Positions 1-11,167 of a stretch of DNA of 64,000 bases are shown here, piece by piece. The notes below the pieces were generated by a model that saw only the letters and a list, made by a program, of their open reading frames with translations, was not told the origin of the DNA and searched no databases. The stretch covers positions 3,248,001-3,312,000 of the forward strand of contig NC_045147.1 in NCBI RefSeq assembly GCF_008831285.2. The letters are read 5' to 3'. The stretch comes from Nymphaea colorata (Eukaryota; Streptophyta; Magnoliopsida; Nymphaeales; Nymphaeaceae). Positions within the stretch are counted from its first letter, which is position 1. The number at the start of each line of letters is the position of its first letter. The translations under genes were made by a program, and so were the position numbers.

Positions 1-262
1 AGGAGCTGGAGCTGTCGCCGGAGCTCATTGGGTGATGGATGGACAGCCCAAAGCAGCAGCAGCAGCTAACAGGGTTTCCTAGATGAAACCCATCGCTGGC
101 CCGTTGGGGCTAATGAAATATTTTTTTTTGAAAAAAATTAAAGGTTAAAAGTGCAGACAAATATGACGTCCAAACACTTTGACCACACCCGACTCACCTT
201 TGACCTAGGTTGGGTGCGTGTCAAAATAATTCCACCACGTCAGTGCCAAATCGGCAGTGCAC

Positions 263-293
263 CCGCATGCGTGTCGCATTGACGCGCATGCGG
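263..293. repeat. short perfect inverted repeat
   Basis: Arms ccgcatgcg (263-271) and cgcatgcgg (285-293) are perfect inverted copies around a 13-base spacer, in a CpG-rich stretch. Each arm contains the gcatgc palindrome (RY-like core CATGC). It could be a regulatory dyad or chance in GC-rich DNA. Confidence 0.5.
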
Positions 294-395
294 CTACCCT
301 TCGGGCGCGTCCAGGTGACTTTGGTCTGTATCATTGTCGGAATATGCCTTTTTTCATTCCTTGTCTAATAGATCTTTTTCAGCAATATGGAGGAA

Positions 396-400
396 GCTGC
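396..400. repeat. 5-bp target site duplication, left copy
   Basis: gctgc immediately before the 5' LTR is repeated at 5508-5512 immediately after the 3' LTR. Five bases is the usual length for copia integration. Confidence 0.9.
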
Positions 401-684
401 TGTTAAGTTTGTACATATGGATCGGGTCACCCAGACCCAACCCATATGATTCACATGCCCAACACATCATGGGTGGTGGCATACTTGTAAATCTTATTGT
501 TATTTTGTGTATTTTATGATGTACCCTGAATCGTGATTAGTATATAATGATAACAAGAGGCAGACGTCATTTGTTGCTGCTCTCTTTCATCTCTCTCTTG
601 CTTGGACGTGCAGCCCACTTCTCTCTTCCTCCTCTTGCATCTAAGTTCATTCGGTGGTTTGGTATTAGATATCAAAATCTTACA
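401..684 (+). repeat. copia-1 5' LTR
   Basis: 284 bp, TG...CA ends. It matches 5226-5507 except for six substitutions (five transitions) and a 2-base ct difference. Three of the transitions turn CpG in the 3' LTR into TpG or CpA here, as expected from methyl-cytosine decay. Confidence 0.95.
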
Positions 685-696
685 TGGTATCAGAGC
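685..696 (+). other. primer-binding site, initiator tRNA-Met
   Basis: tggtatcagagc directly follows the 5' LTR. This is the standard plant copia primer-binding site, complementary to the 3' end of initiator tRNA-Met. Confidence 0.9.
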
Positions 697-737
697 AGGT
701 TTTGCCACTGAGAATGTTCGGTAAGAATCTCTAATTT

Positions 738-1000
738 CTGCCCTAATCTTTGTTTCTTTTCTGCCCTAATCCTCAAATCTCTATTTTCTGCCATAATCCC
801 CAAATTTCTGCCCTAACCCTAACCCTTAAATTTTCTGCCCTAATCTTTCCTAATCCTATCATTTACCCTAATCTGCCCTAATCCTTCCATCTGCCCTAAT
901 CTGCCCTAATCCTACCGTCTACCCTAATCTGCCCTAACCCTACCATCTGCCCTAATCCTACTGTCTGCCCTAATCTGCCCTACCGCCAGCCACCTAACCC
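738..1000 (+). repeat. degenerate CTGCCCTAATC repeat in copia-1 leader
   Basis: The untranslated leader carries about twenty imperfect copies of a 10-12 base unit close to ctgccctaatc, with variants ctaccctaatc and ctaaccctaac. It stops shortly before the gag ATG at 1048. It resembles plant telomere sequence (CCCTAAA) but lacks that exact period. Confidence 0.8.
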
Positions 1001-1047
1001 TAATCTCAAAATTTCTATTTTTCTCATATTTTCTGATTATTGCATTT

Positions 1048-1997
1048 ATGGATCCCCACCGCAATTCCAGCATCTTGTCGTCCAATTTACTCTCCCAACT
1101 TATCTCACAAAAGCTAAATCATACAAATTATTTGACATGGAAACGTCAAATAGTCCCGTTCATCAAGAGTCACCGTTTCTATGGACATCTCAATGGCACC
1201 ATGGCACCACACCTGCGCCACCCGAATGGATTATGCGAGAGGTGAAGAATGCTGCAGGGCAAGTTCAAGAGACTATTGCAGAAATCAACCTTGAATATGA
1301 GATGTGGATGGCTCATGATCAATCTCTCTTTGCTTATATCACCTCCACACTATCAGAGGAAGTTTTGGCGGGTGTTGATGATGATCTTTCAGCACTTGAG
1401 TTGTGGAATGTACTTGCTACCGCATATTCTCAAATATCAGAAGCGAGATTTCTACAACTCAAGAGGCAATTTCAGAATATCAAGCGAGGTACACGTTCAG
1501 TCTTGGAATATATACATGAGATAAAAAATGTTAGTGATCAGCTTACCATCATAGGGCATCCAGTCAGTGACAAGGACAAGGTACAGCAGACTTTGAGTGG
1601 ATTGGGGCCAAAATTTGATGTTTTCTGCACTGCTTTAGAGGTATTGCCTATTCTTCCCTCTTTTGAAGACTTGAAAACAAAGTTGATTCAATATGAAGCA
1701 AGTCGTGTACAACGACATGAATTAGTTCATTCTGGCGGTCACAATGTATTGGTCACTGGGACCCATGCTTTACAAGGAAGTCGTCCAAGAGTTTGGAACT
1801 CACAAGCAGGGATGGGGAGAGGTATCCTTCCTACACCTAACACAAATGCACAAGCAAATGTACCACGAAGGATACCTACTTGTTTTTATTGCAATAAGAG
1901 AGGTCATGTGAAGTCAGAATGTTGGCATAACCCACATAACAAGGGAAAACAGGTCCGGCGTGACAATAAGGCAGCAGGTCATCTGTTTCGAACATGA
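1048..1997 (+). pseudogene. copia-1 gag, frameshifted
   Basis: The ATG at 1048 starts the capsid region with an N-terminus typical of copia gag (LNHTNYLTWKRQ). Around 1200 the frame shifts, and the rest runs in another frame to 1997: a UBN2-type gag domain with the LQLKRQFQNI and VQQTLSGLGPKFD signatures. It ends with a CCHC zinc knuckle at 1881-1922 (CFYCNKRGHVKSEC) for nucleic-acid binding. A second frame change near 1990 separates it from protease. It cannot make one protein as read here. Confidence 0.85.
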
Positions 1998-2653
1998 CTG
2001 CGACATCGAACATTTCCCCTGATGTGCAACAGATTCTAATGACAGCGTTGTCTAAAATCAATGTCAAGCAAAATGAGGAAGGACAATGGTATGTGGATTC
2101 TGGTGCTGCAGCTCATGTAACTGGTGACGCAGGTAAGCTTTCTAGTGCTCTCTCTTATTTAGCGAAAGACTCAGTTGTCACAGGAGATGGTTCCCATCAC
2201 AAAATATCACATATTGGAAATGCACACTTATCCATGGCTCATTCCTCAATACCTTTAAAGAATGTTCTTGTTGTTCCAAATGTCAACAAAAATATCATTT
2301 ATGTGTCAAAGCTTATTGATGATACTCATTCCTCTGTTGAGTTTACTCCTTCTTTTGTTTATGTTAAGGATGCTCGAACCAAGAAGACATTCGTTGAGGG
2401 TGTTCGCAAAGGAGACATGTACGTCATTGAAGAAGCTCCAAAAGTGTCTAAGTCTTGTGTTTCAGATTCATCCTTTCCCAGTCGTAGTGAAGTCAATATC
2501 ACAGAGTATGATATGCCATCTCTTTGGCACGGTCGTTTAGCACACTGTAGTCGGTCTTTCATTCAAAGTCTTGTTGCAGACGGACTATTACAAAAGTCCA
2601 GTCTAAGTCCTGTCATATTTGTAAGAGCCATGCTCTTCCTTTTCAATCAATAA
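1994..2653 (+). pseudogene. copia-1 protease and start of integrase
   Basis: This frame carries the aspartic protease signature WYVDSGAAAHV (DSG at 2096-2104), followed by the usual copia spacer and the beginning of the integrase zinc-binding domain (LWHGRLAH, about 2520). The frame is lost near 2620, inside the zinc finger, and ends at 2653; the finger's later residues are visible in a different frame. Confidence 0.85.
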
Positions 2654-3518
2654 ATAAGCGAGCTTCGAAGTTATTTGACACCATTTATTCTGATGTTTGG
2701 GGGCCTGCTCCTATTTCTTCCTCTTCTGGGAGTAAATATTATGTTGTTTTCATTGATTCTTATTCTCGTTACACTTGGATCCACTTCATGAAAAACAAAT
2801 TAGAAGTTTTCCGCTTGTTCACCCAATTCCACGCCTTGGTCCAAAACAAATACTCTAGTAATATCGTGCATTTCCAATGTGATGGTGGTGGTGAGTTCAT
2901 TTCAAATGAATTTACTGAGTACTTACTAAATCATGGGATCACTAGACAAATTTCCTGTCCTCACACACCACAACAGAATGGTATTGCTGAAAGAAAACAT
3001 AGGCACATAGTTGAAAGTGCTCTCAGTTTGATGCATAACACTGATGTGCCCATGACTTTATGGACTGAAGCCTTCCATACTGCTGTTCATGTTATTAATC
3101 GACTGCCACTATCCATGCTTGAAGGAAAATCTCCATTCTTTATTTTACATCAAGAACAATCAAATTATGATGAGCTACGTGTTTTTAGATGCATCTGTTT
3201 CATGTTGATGTTTCTTTGAGAAATAAGTTTCAAGATCGAGCTGTCATGTGTAGATTTGTGGGTTATGTAGAAAATTATAAAGGCTATCGCTGTTACAATC
3301 CAAAAACTGGACGTGTGCATATTTCACGACATGTTGTTTTTGATGAGCTCAGGTTGAAGGATATCAAGGAGCCACATGCAACACTTAATGTTAGAAATGA
3401 TGTATATGACTCATGGATGAATGTTGAAATATTAGACCAAAGAGCTTATACACACCAGGCACAAAGTGACAAAACTATTGATGAGCCCGAGACAGACCTA
3501 ATCGGTTTTCAGGAATAG
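2640..3518 (+). pseudogene. copia-1 integrase, frameshifted
   Basis: The core integrase follows from about 2660 (FDTIYSDVWGPAP), with the second catalytic Asp in QCDGGGEF near 2880 and HTPQQNGIAERKHR near 2965. A frameshift near 3190-3215 breaks the chain. The GKSPF and VFLGY-like region resumes in another frame, including GYRCYNPKTGRVHISRHVVF (about 3282-3341), and stops at 3518. The domain would insert element cDNA into the genome but is not intact. Confidence 0.85.
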
Positions 3519-3658
3519 TGTATAATCGACGATCAGTTCCAGTTGATCCAGAAACTGCCACTACTTGTCCACGTAGATCAAAATGTGTGCGGCACCCTAT
3601 TGATAGATGGGTAAGTTATGGTAATTTCTCTTTGGATTTTTAGCTCTTCATGACATAA

Positions 3659-5056
3659 TTGAACAAAAAGGTGGAGCTAAAATGCTATGAGCAAGCGTGC
3701 AAAAGCAAACATTGGATCGAGGCCATGAATGAAGAAATGGTTGCCTTAAATGAATGTCAAACATGGAAGATTGTTCCTCGTCCAGATGGTAAGAATGTAG
3801 TGGGCTCAAAATGGGTTTATAGACTCAAGTATAAACCTGATGGGAGCATTGATAGATATAAGGCTCGACTCGTGGCTAGAGGCTTCACTCAGCAGTACGG
3901 GGAAGATTATGATGAGACTTTCAGTCCAGTCATCAAGATGGGAACGATCCATGTTATCATCTCTCTTGCTGTCTCATATGGTTGGAATTTATATCACTTG
4001 GATGTTAAAAATGCTTTTCTTCATGACTTTCTAAAGGAAGAAGTTTGTATGGAACAACCTCCAGGATATGTTTCCAATGATCCAACCAAATGGGTGTGCA
4101 AATTACAAAAATCACTGTATGGGCTTAAGCAAGCATCTCGTTCATGGTTCGATAGATTTTCCCTCCATATACAACAGGCTGGTTTCCTCAGAAGTTCACT
4201 TGATCGTTCCTTATTCATCTATCATTCAGGTGAAGTTACCACTTGGCTACTTATATATGTAGATGACATAGTTTTTACTTGAAACTCTTCATGTCATATA
4301 TCCCATGTTAAGGAGGTATTGCAACAAGAATTCAAGATGAAGGATCTCGTATGGTATTTCTTGGATGTTGAGCTTGATAGAAAATGTGGCACATTAACCC
4401 TTACACAACATAAATACACTCTTGATATTTTGGATAAGGTAGATATGACAAGTTGCAAGCCCATAAATACACATAGTGTTCTCAATACAAAATTAAATGC
4501 ATCTTATGGGAGTGATGCATACCCAAATCCTAGTTTCTATCGGAGTATAGTTGGCATGTTGCAATATCTCACTTTTACACACCCATACATAGTATATGCT
4601 GTGAATCAAGTCTCTCAGTTTATGCATGCACCCACAGAAGGGCATATGGATGCTACCAAACGTATTTTGCGTTATCTTAAAACTACTCTTGGGGATGGAC
4701 TCATTTACACAAGACAGTCAACTGTTTTACATGGCCACAACATTTCCACTTATACTGATGCAGATTGGGCAGGTGATCCAGACGATAGACGATCGGTTTC
4801 CGGTTATTGTCTCTTCCTTGATTCCAATCTTATTTGTTGGAGTAGCAGGAAACAGCGTGCAATTGCCAGATCTAGCACTGAGGCAGAATATAGGGCAATG
4901 GCTGCAGGCACCGTTGAAGCTTCATGGTTACGTCATCTGCTTGGGGAACTTTCTCTTCCCATTGCTCAGTCATCTCTATTTTGTGACAACCAAAGCGCGA
5001 TCAAGATTGCCTTCAATCCTGTTCTACATAATCGCACTAAGCATATAGAGATTTGA
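3659..5056 (+). pseudogene. copia-1 reverse transcriptase and RNase H
   Basis: The reverse transcriptase begins with the copia motif ALNECQTWKIVPRP and continues through ARLVARGFTQ, LDVKNAFLHD and SLYGLKQASRSWFDR to the catalytic YVDDIVF (about 4255-4278). A TGA at 4280-4282 interrupts the frame just after this site, where copia elements normally have Gly. The same frame then continues through the connection domain to RNase H (YTDADWAGD near 4752, SSTEAEYRA near 4875, KHIEI at the end). One extra base near 5050 shifts the last residues. 3519-3658 is the degraded link to integrase. Confidence 0.9.
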
Positions 5057-5215
5057 TCAACACTTCATTCGTCAAAAGGTTGCGGAAGATGAGATTGTTC
5101 CCACTTATATATCTACGTCTGAACAAGTGGCTGATCTTTTTACCAAGGGACTCACAAGGCACCATTTCTGGGAATTGAAAAACAAGTTGTGCATGATCAA
5201 ATCCCATGCACAACT

Positions 5216-5225
5216 TGAGGGGGGC
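5216..5225 (+). other. polypurine tract
   Basis: A gaggggggc-type purine run lies directly before the 3' LTR; it primes plus-strand DNA synthesis. Confidence 0.8.
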
Positions 5226-5507
5226 TGTTAAGTTTGTACATATGGATCGGGTCACCCAGACCCGACCCATATGATCCACACGCCCAACACATCATGGGCG
5301 GTGGCATACTTGTAAATGTTATTGTTATTTTGTGTATTTTATGATGTACCCTAAATCGTGATTAGTATATAATGATAACAAGAGGCAGACGTCATTTGTT
5401 GCTGCTCTCTTTCATCTCTCTCTTGCTTGGACGTGCAGCCCACTTCTCTTCCTCCTCTTGCATCTAAGTTCATTCGGTGGTTTGGTATTAGATATCAAAA
5501 TCTTACA
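5226..5507 (+). repeat. copia-1 3' LTR
   Basis: 282 bp, TGTTAAG...TACA, followed by the right target duplication gctgc (5508-5512). It retains more CpG than the 5' LTR. Confidence 0.95.
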
Positions 5508-5986
5508 GCTGCAAGTAGATCTTTTCAAGTCGTTCTATAAATAGCGAATCCTAGGTTGTCTAGAGTAGGATCATTGCACATGTCCTTTATTTCAGCAAGT
5601 CTTTGATCTTATAGTATTAAACATAAAAATTTGTGCAATTAGAATAGATCAAAACTATGCTTGGCACTGTACTTCCCATTTTCTTTGTTGGGTTTTTTGT
5701 CTGTGCACAAGGTCACAAAAAATGAAAGAAATGCAAGATGCAGATAGCATGATAGGTTGGAGTTGTTATTTCTCATGTAATTATGACTTATGAGTATGCT
5801 ATGACTGGAGCAAGTAATATTTTTTCCTCCTTGCTAATATGGTGCATGCACTATGTACAGTTACATCTACATGCTGAACTTATTGAACATATGAATTGTA
5901 TGTAAGATGTTTCCTGCAAAAACATAAACATAAACATATGCATGAGCAGGAAACCCAGAAACATCTCTGATTTGCATTATTTTCAG
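5508..5986 (+). other. non-coding stretch before first recognised TRAPPC8 exon
   Basis: Right target duplication, then AT-rich sequence that behaves as intron and ends in a good acceptor (attttcag, 5979-5986). A TATA-like string, tataaata, sits at 5536-5543. I see no coding exon here except the possible 16-base remnant at 5513-5528. Confidence 0.5.
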
Positions 5987-6169
5987 GTGGAACTAAACGT
6001 TACTCCAAAGATACCTGGAATTCTAAAGATAGTTGGGGTAAGATGGACACTGTCAGGTTCTGTTGTTGGGCACCGTGTCTTTGATTCTGAGTTGGCAGAG
6101 AAGAGAGGGGACAAAGCAAGACAGAATCTGATCTCATGGGATCATAAACTAAAGTTTATTGTGCTCAAG
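5987..6169 (+). CDS. TRAPPC8: TRAPPC8 exon a
   Basis: Acceptor attttcag, donor aag|gtgact, phase 0 at both ends, 61 codons. It encodes the beta-rich segment with LKIVGVRWTLSGSVVG and is the most conserved piece used for the identification. Confidence 0.9.
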
Positions 6170-9100
6170 GTGACTTGTGTACACCAATATCTGTCAAGTT
6201 TTCCTTTTCAGAGAACTAACTGAAGCATGTGTCTTGCTGTCAGAGTCTGCCAAAACTTGTTGGTTGTATTCACAACATTCCTCAAGAGGCATATAAAGGA
6301 GAGTTGCATCGCCTCATATTGGAGTTATCAAATGTTTCAAAATCACCTGTAAAAGTATGACTTGGCAAAGCCTTTTTCTCTTCTCTCTTAAAGTAATTCC
6401 ATATGATAGAGTCCTGAAATGTTTCTTTCAGTCTACAGTTAAAAAGCTTTTAGCATATAACAATTTTTTTTTCCTAAGATGATAAGCATGCTAATAACTT
6501 TAGTTTCTACTGAAGAACTTAAAGGTGGCCATCAGCAACCCTAGATTGATCATTCCTGGAAGAGAGAAGGATTTGGACTTGGATTTCCCTTGTTGTCTTC
6601 AAACTTTAACTATCCCGGATGAAAATAATGCTACAGAGATAGTCATGAATTCATCGAAGAATTCCATGTATATTTTCCTGAAGGTAATATGATTTGGTTA
6701 ATAAGATAAGTTCTTAGATACGCAAATTTTCTTTATTCATATCACAATTATCAATTTAGTTGTACACATTTAATTTTTATGTGAAGGGTGCTACTGTTGA
6801 AGGTCTAAAGAGTTTTCGTTGGCCACTTTGGTTTCATGCAAGCATGGTTGGAAGCATATCCTTGGACTTGTCGGTGTACTATGAAATGGAAAACCCATCA
6901 GATGAGATGGGCTTTAGAACTCTGCGGATGCACTACAGTTTGGAGGTTTGATCTTGTGATTTTCTCCCTAATTTACTTCGTTTGCTTTGTCCTTTTTTTT
7001 AGCATACAGTAGATCACTAACTCTTGTGTTGAAGACTTTGTAACTTTTATTTTATGGTTACTTTTCCTAGTAAAATATGTTCACCATGATATTTTGTTGA
7101 CCCTTAACATGCATATTGTCATGCTTTTGAAGAGGGATCTGATTAATATTTTTGTTAAGTTTTTTTGACATCATCACTGATATCTCCCAAAATTTGAAAA
7201 TATCTTGATATTATCTACGTTTTAGAAGTAATCAAGAGTAACAGCAACATATTGTGAAATTTGAAGATAGTCTAAAAAACATATGAGATCCTATTCTTTC
7301 AATAATATCACACAGTATTTTGGCAATTTTCTTCGGGAAACTCATTCTATATATTTAAAATGTAGCTTCTATTCTTATTTCTTCTTTATATTTTAGAATC
7401 TCTTTTAATTGTTTCTTTGTATTTTTGAAAGAAAAGAATGCTAAAATTCCATGTTCCCTCAGTTTTCTGTTATTTTTTTTCTTTTCACAAGTTTCTTAGT
7501 TATCTGTTATTCTTTCTATTTTCTCAAGTTTCATAGCTTTATTATTTTTTCTGAGAAAGATCATACTTTGAGAAAAGGATTCCATGATGAACCTTGCCAA
7601 GGATATGATTATGCTTGTTGTTGCTGCGTAAGGCTGTATAGTGTTCCTCCACAATCTATCGGAACTCTGGTGTTGGTATCATAGAGATGATATTGTGTCA
7701 GTATATAAGAGAGTACTTTATGATATCTTCAAGCATTTACCCAAAAATTAGGGGAAGCTATTATTTGGTGTCTATGAAAGTTTAAAGGAAAGATAATCAT
7801 TCCAATGATCGATATTGTACGTGTCCTAGAGGATATGATGAAAATACATTTTTTTGTAGTCTAGAGATTTAGTCAAGTCCTGGGAGGTTTAAACAGATTA
7901 AATGCTAAAAAAACTGGTTGGTTTTATCTAAAACTGAGTTGCTATATCCAAGTTTGTAAAATAAATTAAGATATTGAAGGATGTTATCTGAGTTACAAAT
8001 CCACTGTTATAGTATGCCTGTAACTCATAACAAGTGAATTTTAACGATATGAAATTCTTAATCAGATATATGATTTGTGTCGTACAATGTTAAGTAAACA
8101 GTAATGACTCAATTAAAAAATCAAAATTTACTAGCACACTCGTACTACATGTAAGAGGTTTTCCTTTCAAAGGAAACTTTTTCCTCTATAAAAGCAATTT
8201 CAAAGTTTGGAGTATCCAGTTGGGAACTCATAGCCCAAAATATATGCTTCTGGACAGCAAAACATATATTTAAATATGAAGAATCAGTTCAGCAACTGTA
8301 TTCATTTAGATTCTTGTCAAATTACGTGTTGAAATGGAATCATCGTCAAACCTGCTAATTGAAAAGGAGGCATGATAGTATTAGTAGCAACAATTAGTCA
8401 ATTCAATCACACCATTTATGTGATATAGAGAAATCCAAAACAATAACTATTTTCTCTTTTATAGACATATTACTGTGCTATTTAAACGTCTTGCATGTGA
8501 AATGTACACCGTGTAGATAACAACTTTTATAGGTCCCAAAATAAATGATTGCACATTCCTCAAAAACAATTACATGACTCCATTGCAGGCTCCAAAACCT
8601 ATTTGTACTACAGTCACCACTGTGGCTACAACATGGCTCCAAAATTCTCCTCGCGATTCTAAGGGAGAGACCAAAATCAAGATGATGGACTTGAAAGATG
8701 ATAAAAATGTAATAGAATGAGAATTAATTATTAATATCTGACATAGAAAGGTTCAAATTGCTAAAGATGACTATGCTATTGGTCAGGATAGCATAACATC
8801 TACAGTTCTACTTAATCAAATTTCTTGCGGTAAGTAGCAATGTTTTAAAACCCAGTGACTTGGGACTTGACTCGGCTGTTCTCGACTTGTGACTCAGCAG
8901 GTCAACTTGGTGACTCGGAGTGGGTTATGTTAACCTCTTTTTTAAAAAAAAAAACTATAAAAATTGTCTTTTAAACATAACAAGTTTGTAAAATGACTTA
9001 CTTTCACTTACATGATTCAAAGAAAAGTCACAACTAAGTTCATCCTCAACGAATTGTTGCAATTTAGCATGTTGAATGCAAAAACATTAAGAAAACTCAA

Positions 9101-11134
9101 TCAATTTTGTTAATATTTCTTGACTTTAACAAACTGAACTTGTATTTTAATAAAGTAACAAAGAGAACTTATATCTTAACATGTATCAACCATAAACAGC
9201 AATAAATATTGAAAAATGAAGTAAACTGAGTCAACCTACTGTGCTGACTCGTTAGGGGGTCGAGCCGAGCCGAGCCGAGTCACTGGGTTGACTCAGTGAG
9301 TTTTTAAATATTGGTAAGTAGTGAATCTCGTCAGCTGCACAGATGTAGGAGTCTGATCCTATTGTATCTGGACTAAGAAGCACCAGAAGCATGGACCATT
9401 TTCCATTTTAATTGTCCTGTTTGTTACTACTTGCTAGTTTAGAGTGTTAAGTTTCTTGGTGGTCTGATGCTCAATGTGGTCATATTCACGATGAAGCTGA
9501 TAGCTTTCCAATTACTTTTCACAGTTTCTTTCTGTCGTATCTTAATCTTTTTTACTTCACAACAGAAGTCATCTAATGATCATTGACTAATTTCTGGAAG
9601 ATGTGATTATAGCTGGTACCAGTTCAAGTTTTTCTGGCATCTTCTGTGCAGGTACTTCCATCTTTAGATGTCTCATTCCAGATAATTCGCTCTCCATCAA
9701 GATTAGATGAATTTCTTGTGCGAATGGATGTGGTGAACAATAGTCGGACCAACAGCTTCTGGCTTCATCAAGTATCGGTTGTTGGAGATCACTTCTATCT
9801 TTCATCATTATCATCACATATTTTGGAGGATGAGAAGGAACATGGATCACCAAATTCTAGTCACATTGATAAGATAGATATTGGTCAACATAAATCGATC
9901 TGTCCTGGACAGATGTTGCCTGATGGTCAAAAAGCATCTCAGTTATTTAAGATTGTTGTATGCACTCTAATCTTTGCTTTTAATGTTTTTATGTATGAAT
10001 GCTCATGTTATTTATGTTTATAATGGGTTAATGATATCTGGATGTTGGTAGGCTGAAGTTCAACCTGATTAAATCAGCTTCTGTGTTGCAATTGGACCTA
10101 GTTTTATTTAGAAACAATGCTGCAATTAGTATGTGCTTTTCATATAAGAGTGTTTTTTGTTTAAATGAGTGATTTTGCTCTGCAAGATCAATCTGGATTG
10201 TTTGCTGGAAGACTTCTTGTATTGTTGATTTTTGTTAACTCACTTGTCTTAGTTGTTGGCTGTTACTTCCAGGAAAGTCAAACATTTATTTCCTCTTCTG
10301 CATTGGACAAAGAGCATGGTAGATTTCATCCATGCTCTAGTAGTGCGCACCAGATTTATGTCTCGAATTCACCTCTTTCTGATTTCCACCTTTATGAGAG
10401 ATCCAGCGAGGAAAACAAATCATGCCCGGTAATATGTCAAGCTACTTAAGTGATTTTGGTTACTTTGTTATAGTGGCTAATGGAGAATGATTTTTATTAT
10501 TAGATGTTCGTTTTCATTTGTTATTTGGGCATTTAAGATCACAGAATAATTGTTAACAATTCATCATTGCTTGCATATTTTTTAAACTTCCATGCCCGGG
10601 CAATAGTCTGACACAAGTCATAAATTCATGAGTAGGTCACATACAGTTAAAAACACAATTCTAGTGGGATCTAAAATGACAACTAGGTGATATCTGTTTC
10701 ATTAGTTTATTTCTGTGCTTTTATGCTTAATCTAGGAGCCACTTGTATATATAAAAGCCATGTTCTGACCTCCAAATTTGGTTATACCATTTTGACTTCT
10801 AAAAAAGGGTTACACCATCATTGTCGTGTCTATCTTTCTTGTTGAATTATTAAACATTCAATGAGGATGAGGGTTGTAAGAATTTGTAAAAGCTAGAATC
10901 TTAGTACAAAGAATATGTAGACCAAGTAAACACTAAAATTATATGGACTGATTTATGGGCTGTCCGATCAACTTGATTGATGGTTTACTAGGTATTATGT
11001 GTAAAGTTTTTTCAGAATTGCAGTTCACCTTTTTGAAAAAGTAACTTGACACGACATTTTATAGATTATCCATCAAGTTGGTCAGATGGCTCATAATCAA
11101 TACAGTCTTATTATGGTCCCGACATAAGGTTTTC

Positions 11135-11167
<33 letters not shown>

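Larger units (their letters stand above)
1..400. other. GC-rich left edge, no confident gene
   Basis: The first 120 bases are rich in GC and CAG/GCA triplets and look gene-associated but are too short to assign. On the minus strand an ATG at 28-26 opens a short frame (MSSGDSSSS) that leaves the window; on the plus strand a short frame runs to a TGA at 34-36. Neither can be preferred. Bases 160-330 are CpG-rich and hold a 9-bp-arm hairpin. Bases 383-400 may be part of a short TRAPPC8 exon (separate entry). Confidence 0.3.
401..5507 (+). mobile_element. Ty1/copia LTR retrotransposon, full structure, coding region broken
   Basis: Two near-identical LTRs (401-684 and 5226-5507) start TGTTAAG and end TACA. 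They are flanked by a 5-bp target duplication, gctgc, at 396-400 and 5508-5512. A primer-binding site for initiator tRNA-Met follows the 5' LTR and a purine tract precedes the 3' LTR. The domain order gag, protease, integrase, reverse transcriptase, RNase H is that of Ty1/copia. I count six substitutions and one 2-base indel between the LTRs, so insertion is fairly recent, yet the polyprotein has at least five frame changes and an in-frame stop. It lies in the same orientation as TRAPPC8, just upstream of its first recognised exon. Confidence 0.95.
383..5528 (+). other. possible TRAPPC8 exon split by the copia insertion
   Basis: A pyrimidine tract and AG at 381-382 could be a splice acceptor. 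The following frame (383-400, then 5513-5528 after the element and its duplicated target) reads NMEEAASRSFQ and ends in phase 0 before a weak GT at 5529. The next recognised exon starts in phase 0 with VELNVTP, and FQ-VELNVTP fits the strand that precedes this motif in plant TRAPPC8 proteins. The donor (gtcgtt) is poor, so this remains a guess. Confidence 0.2.

Noticed and set aside
738..1000. Interstitial telomere
   Set aside because: The unit is ctgccctaatc-like with irregular period, not CCCTAAA, and it sits in the copia leader.
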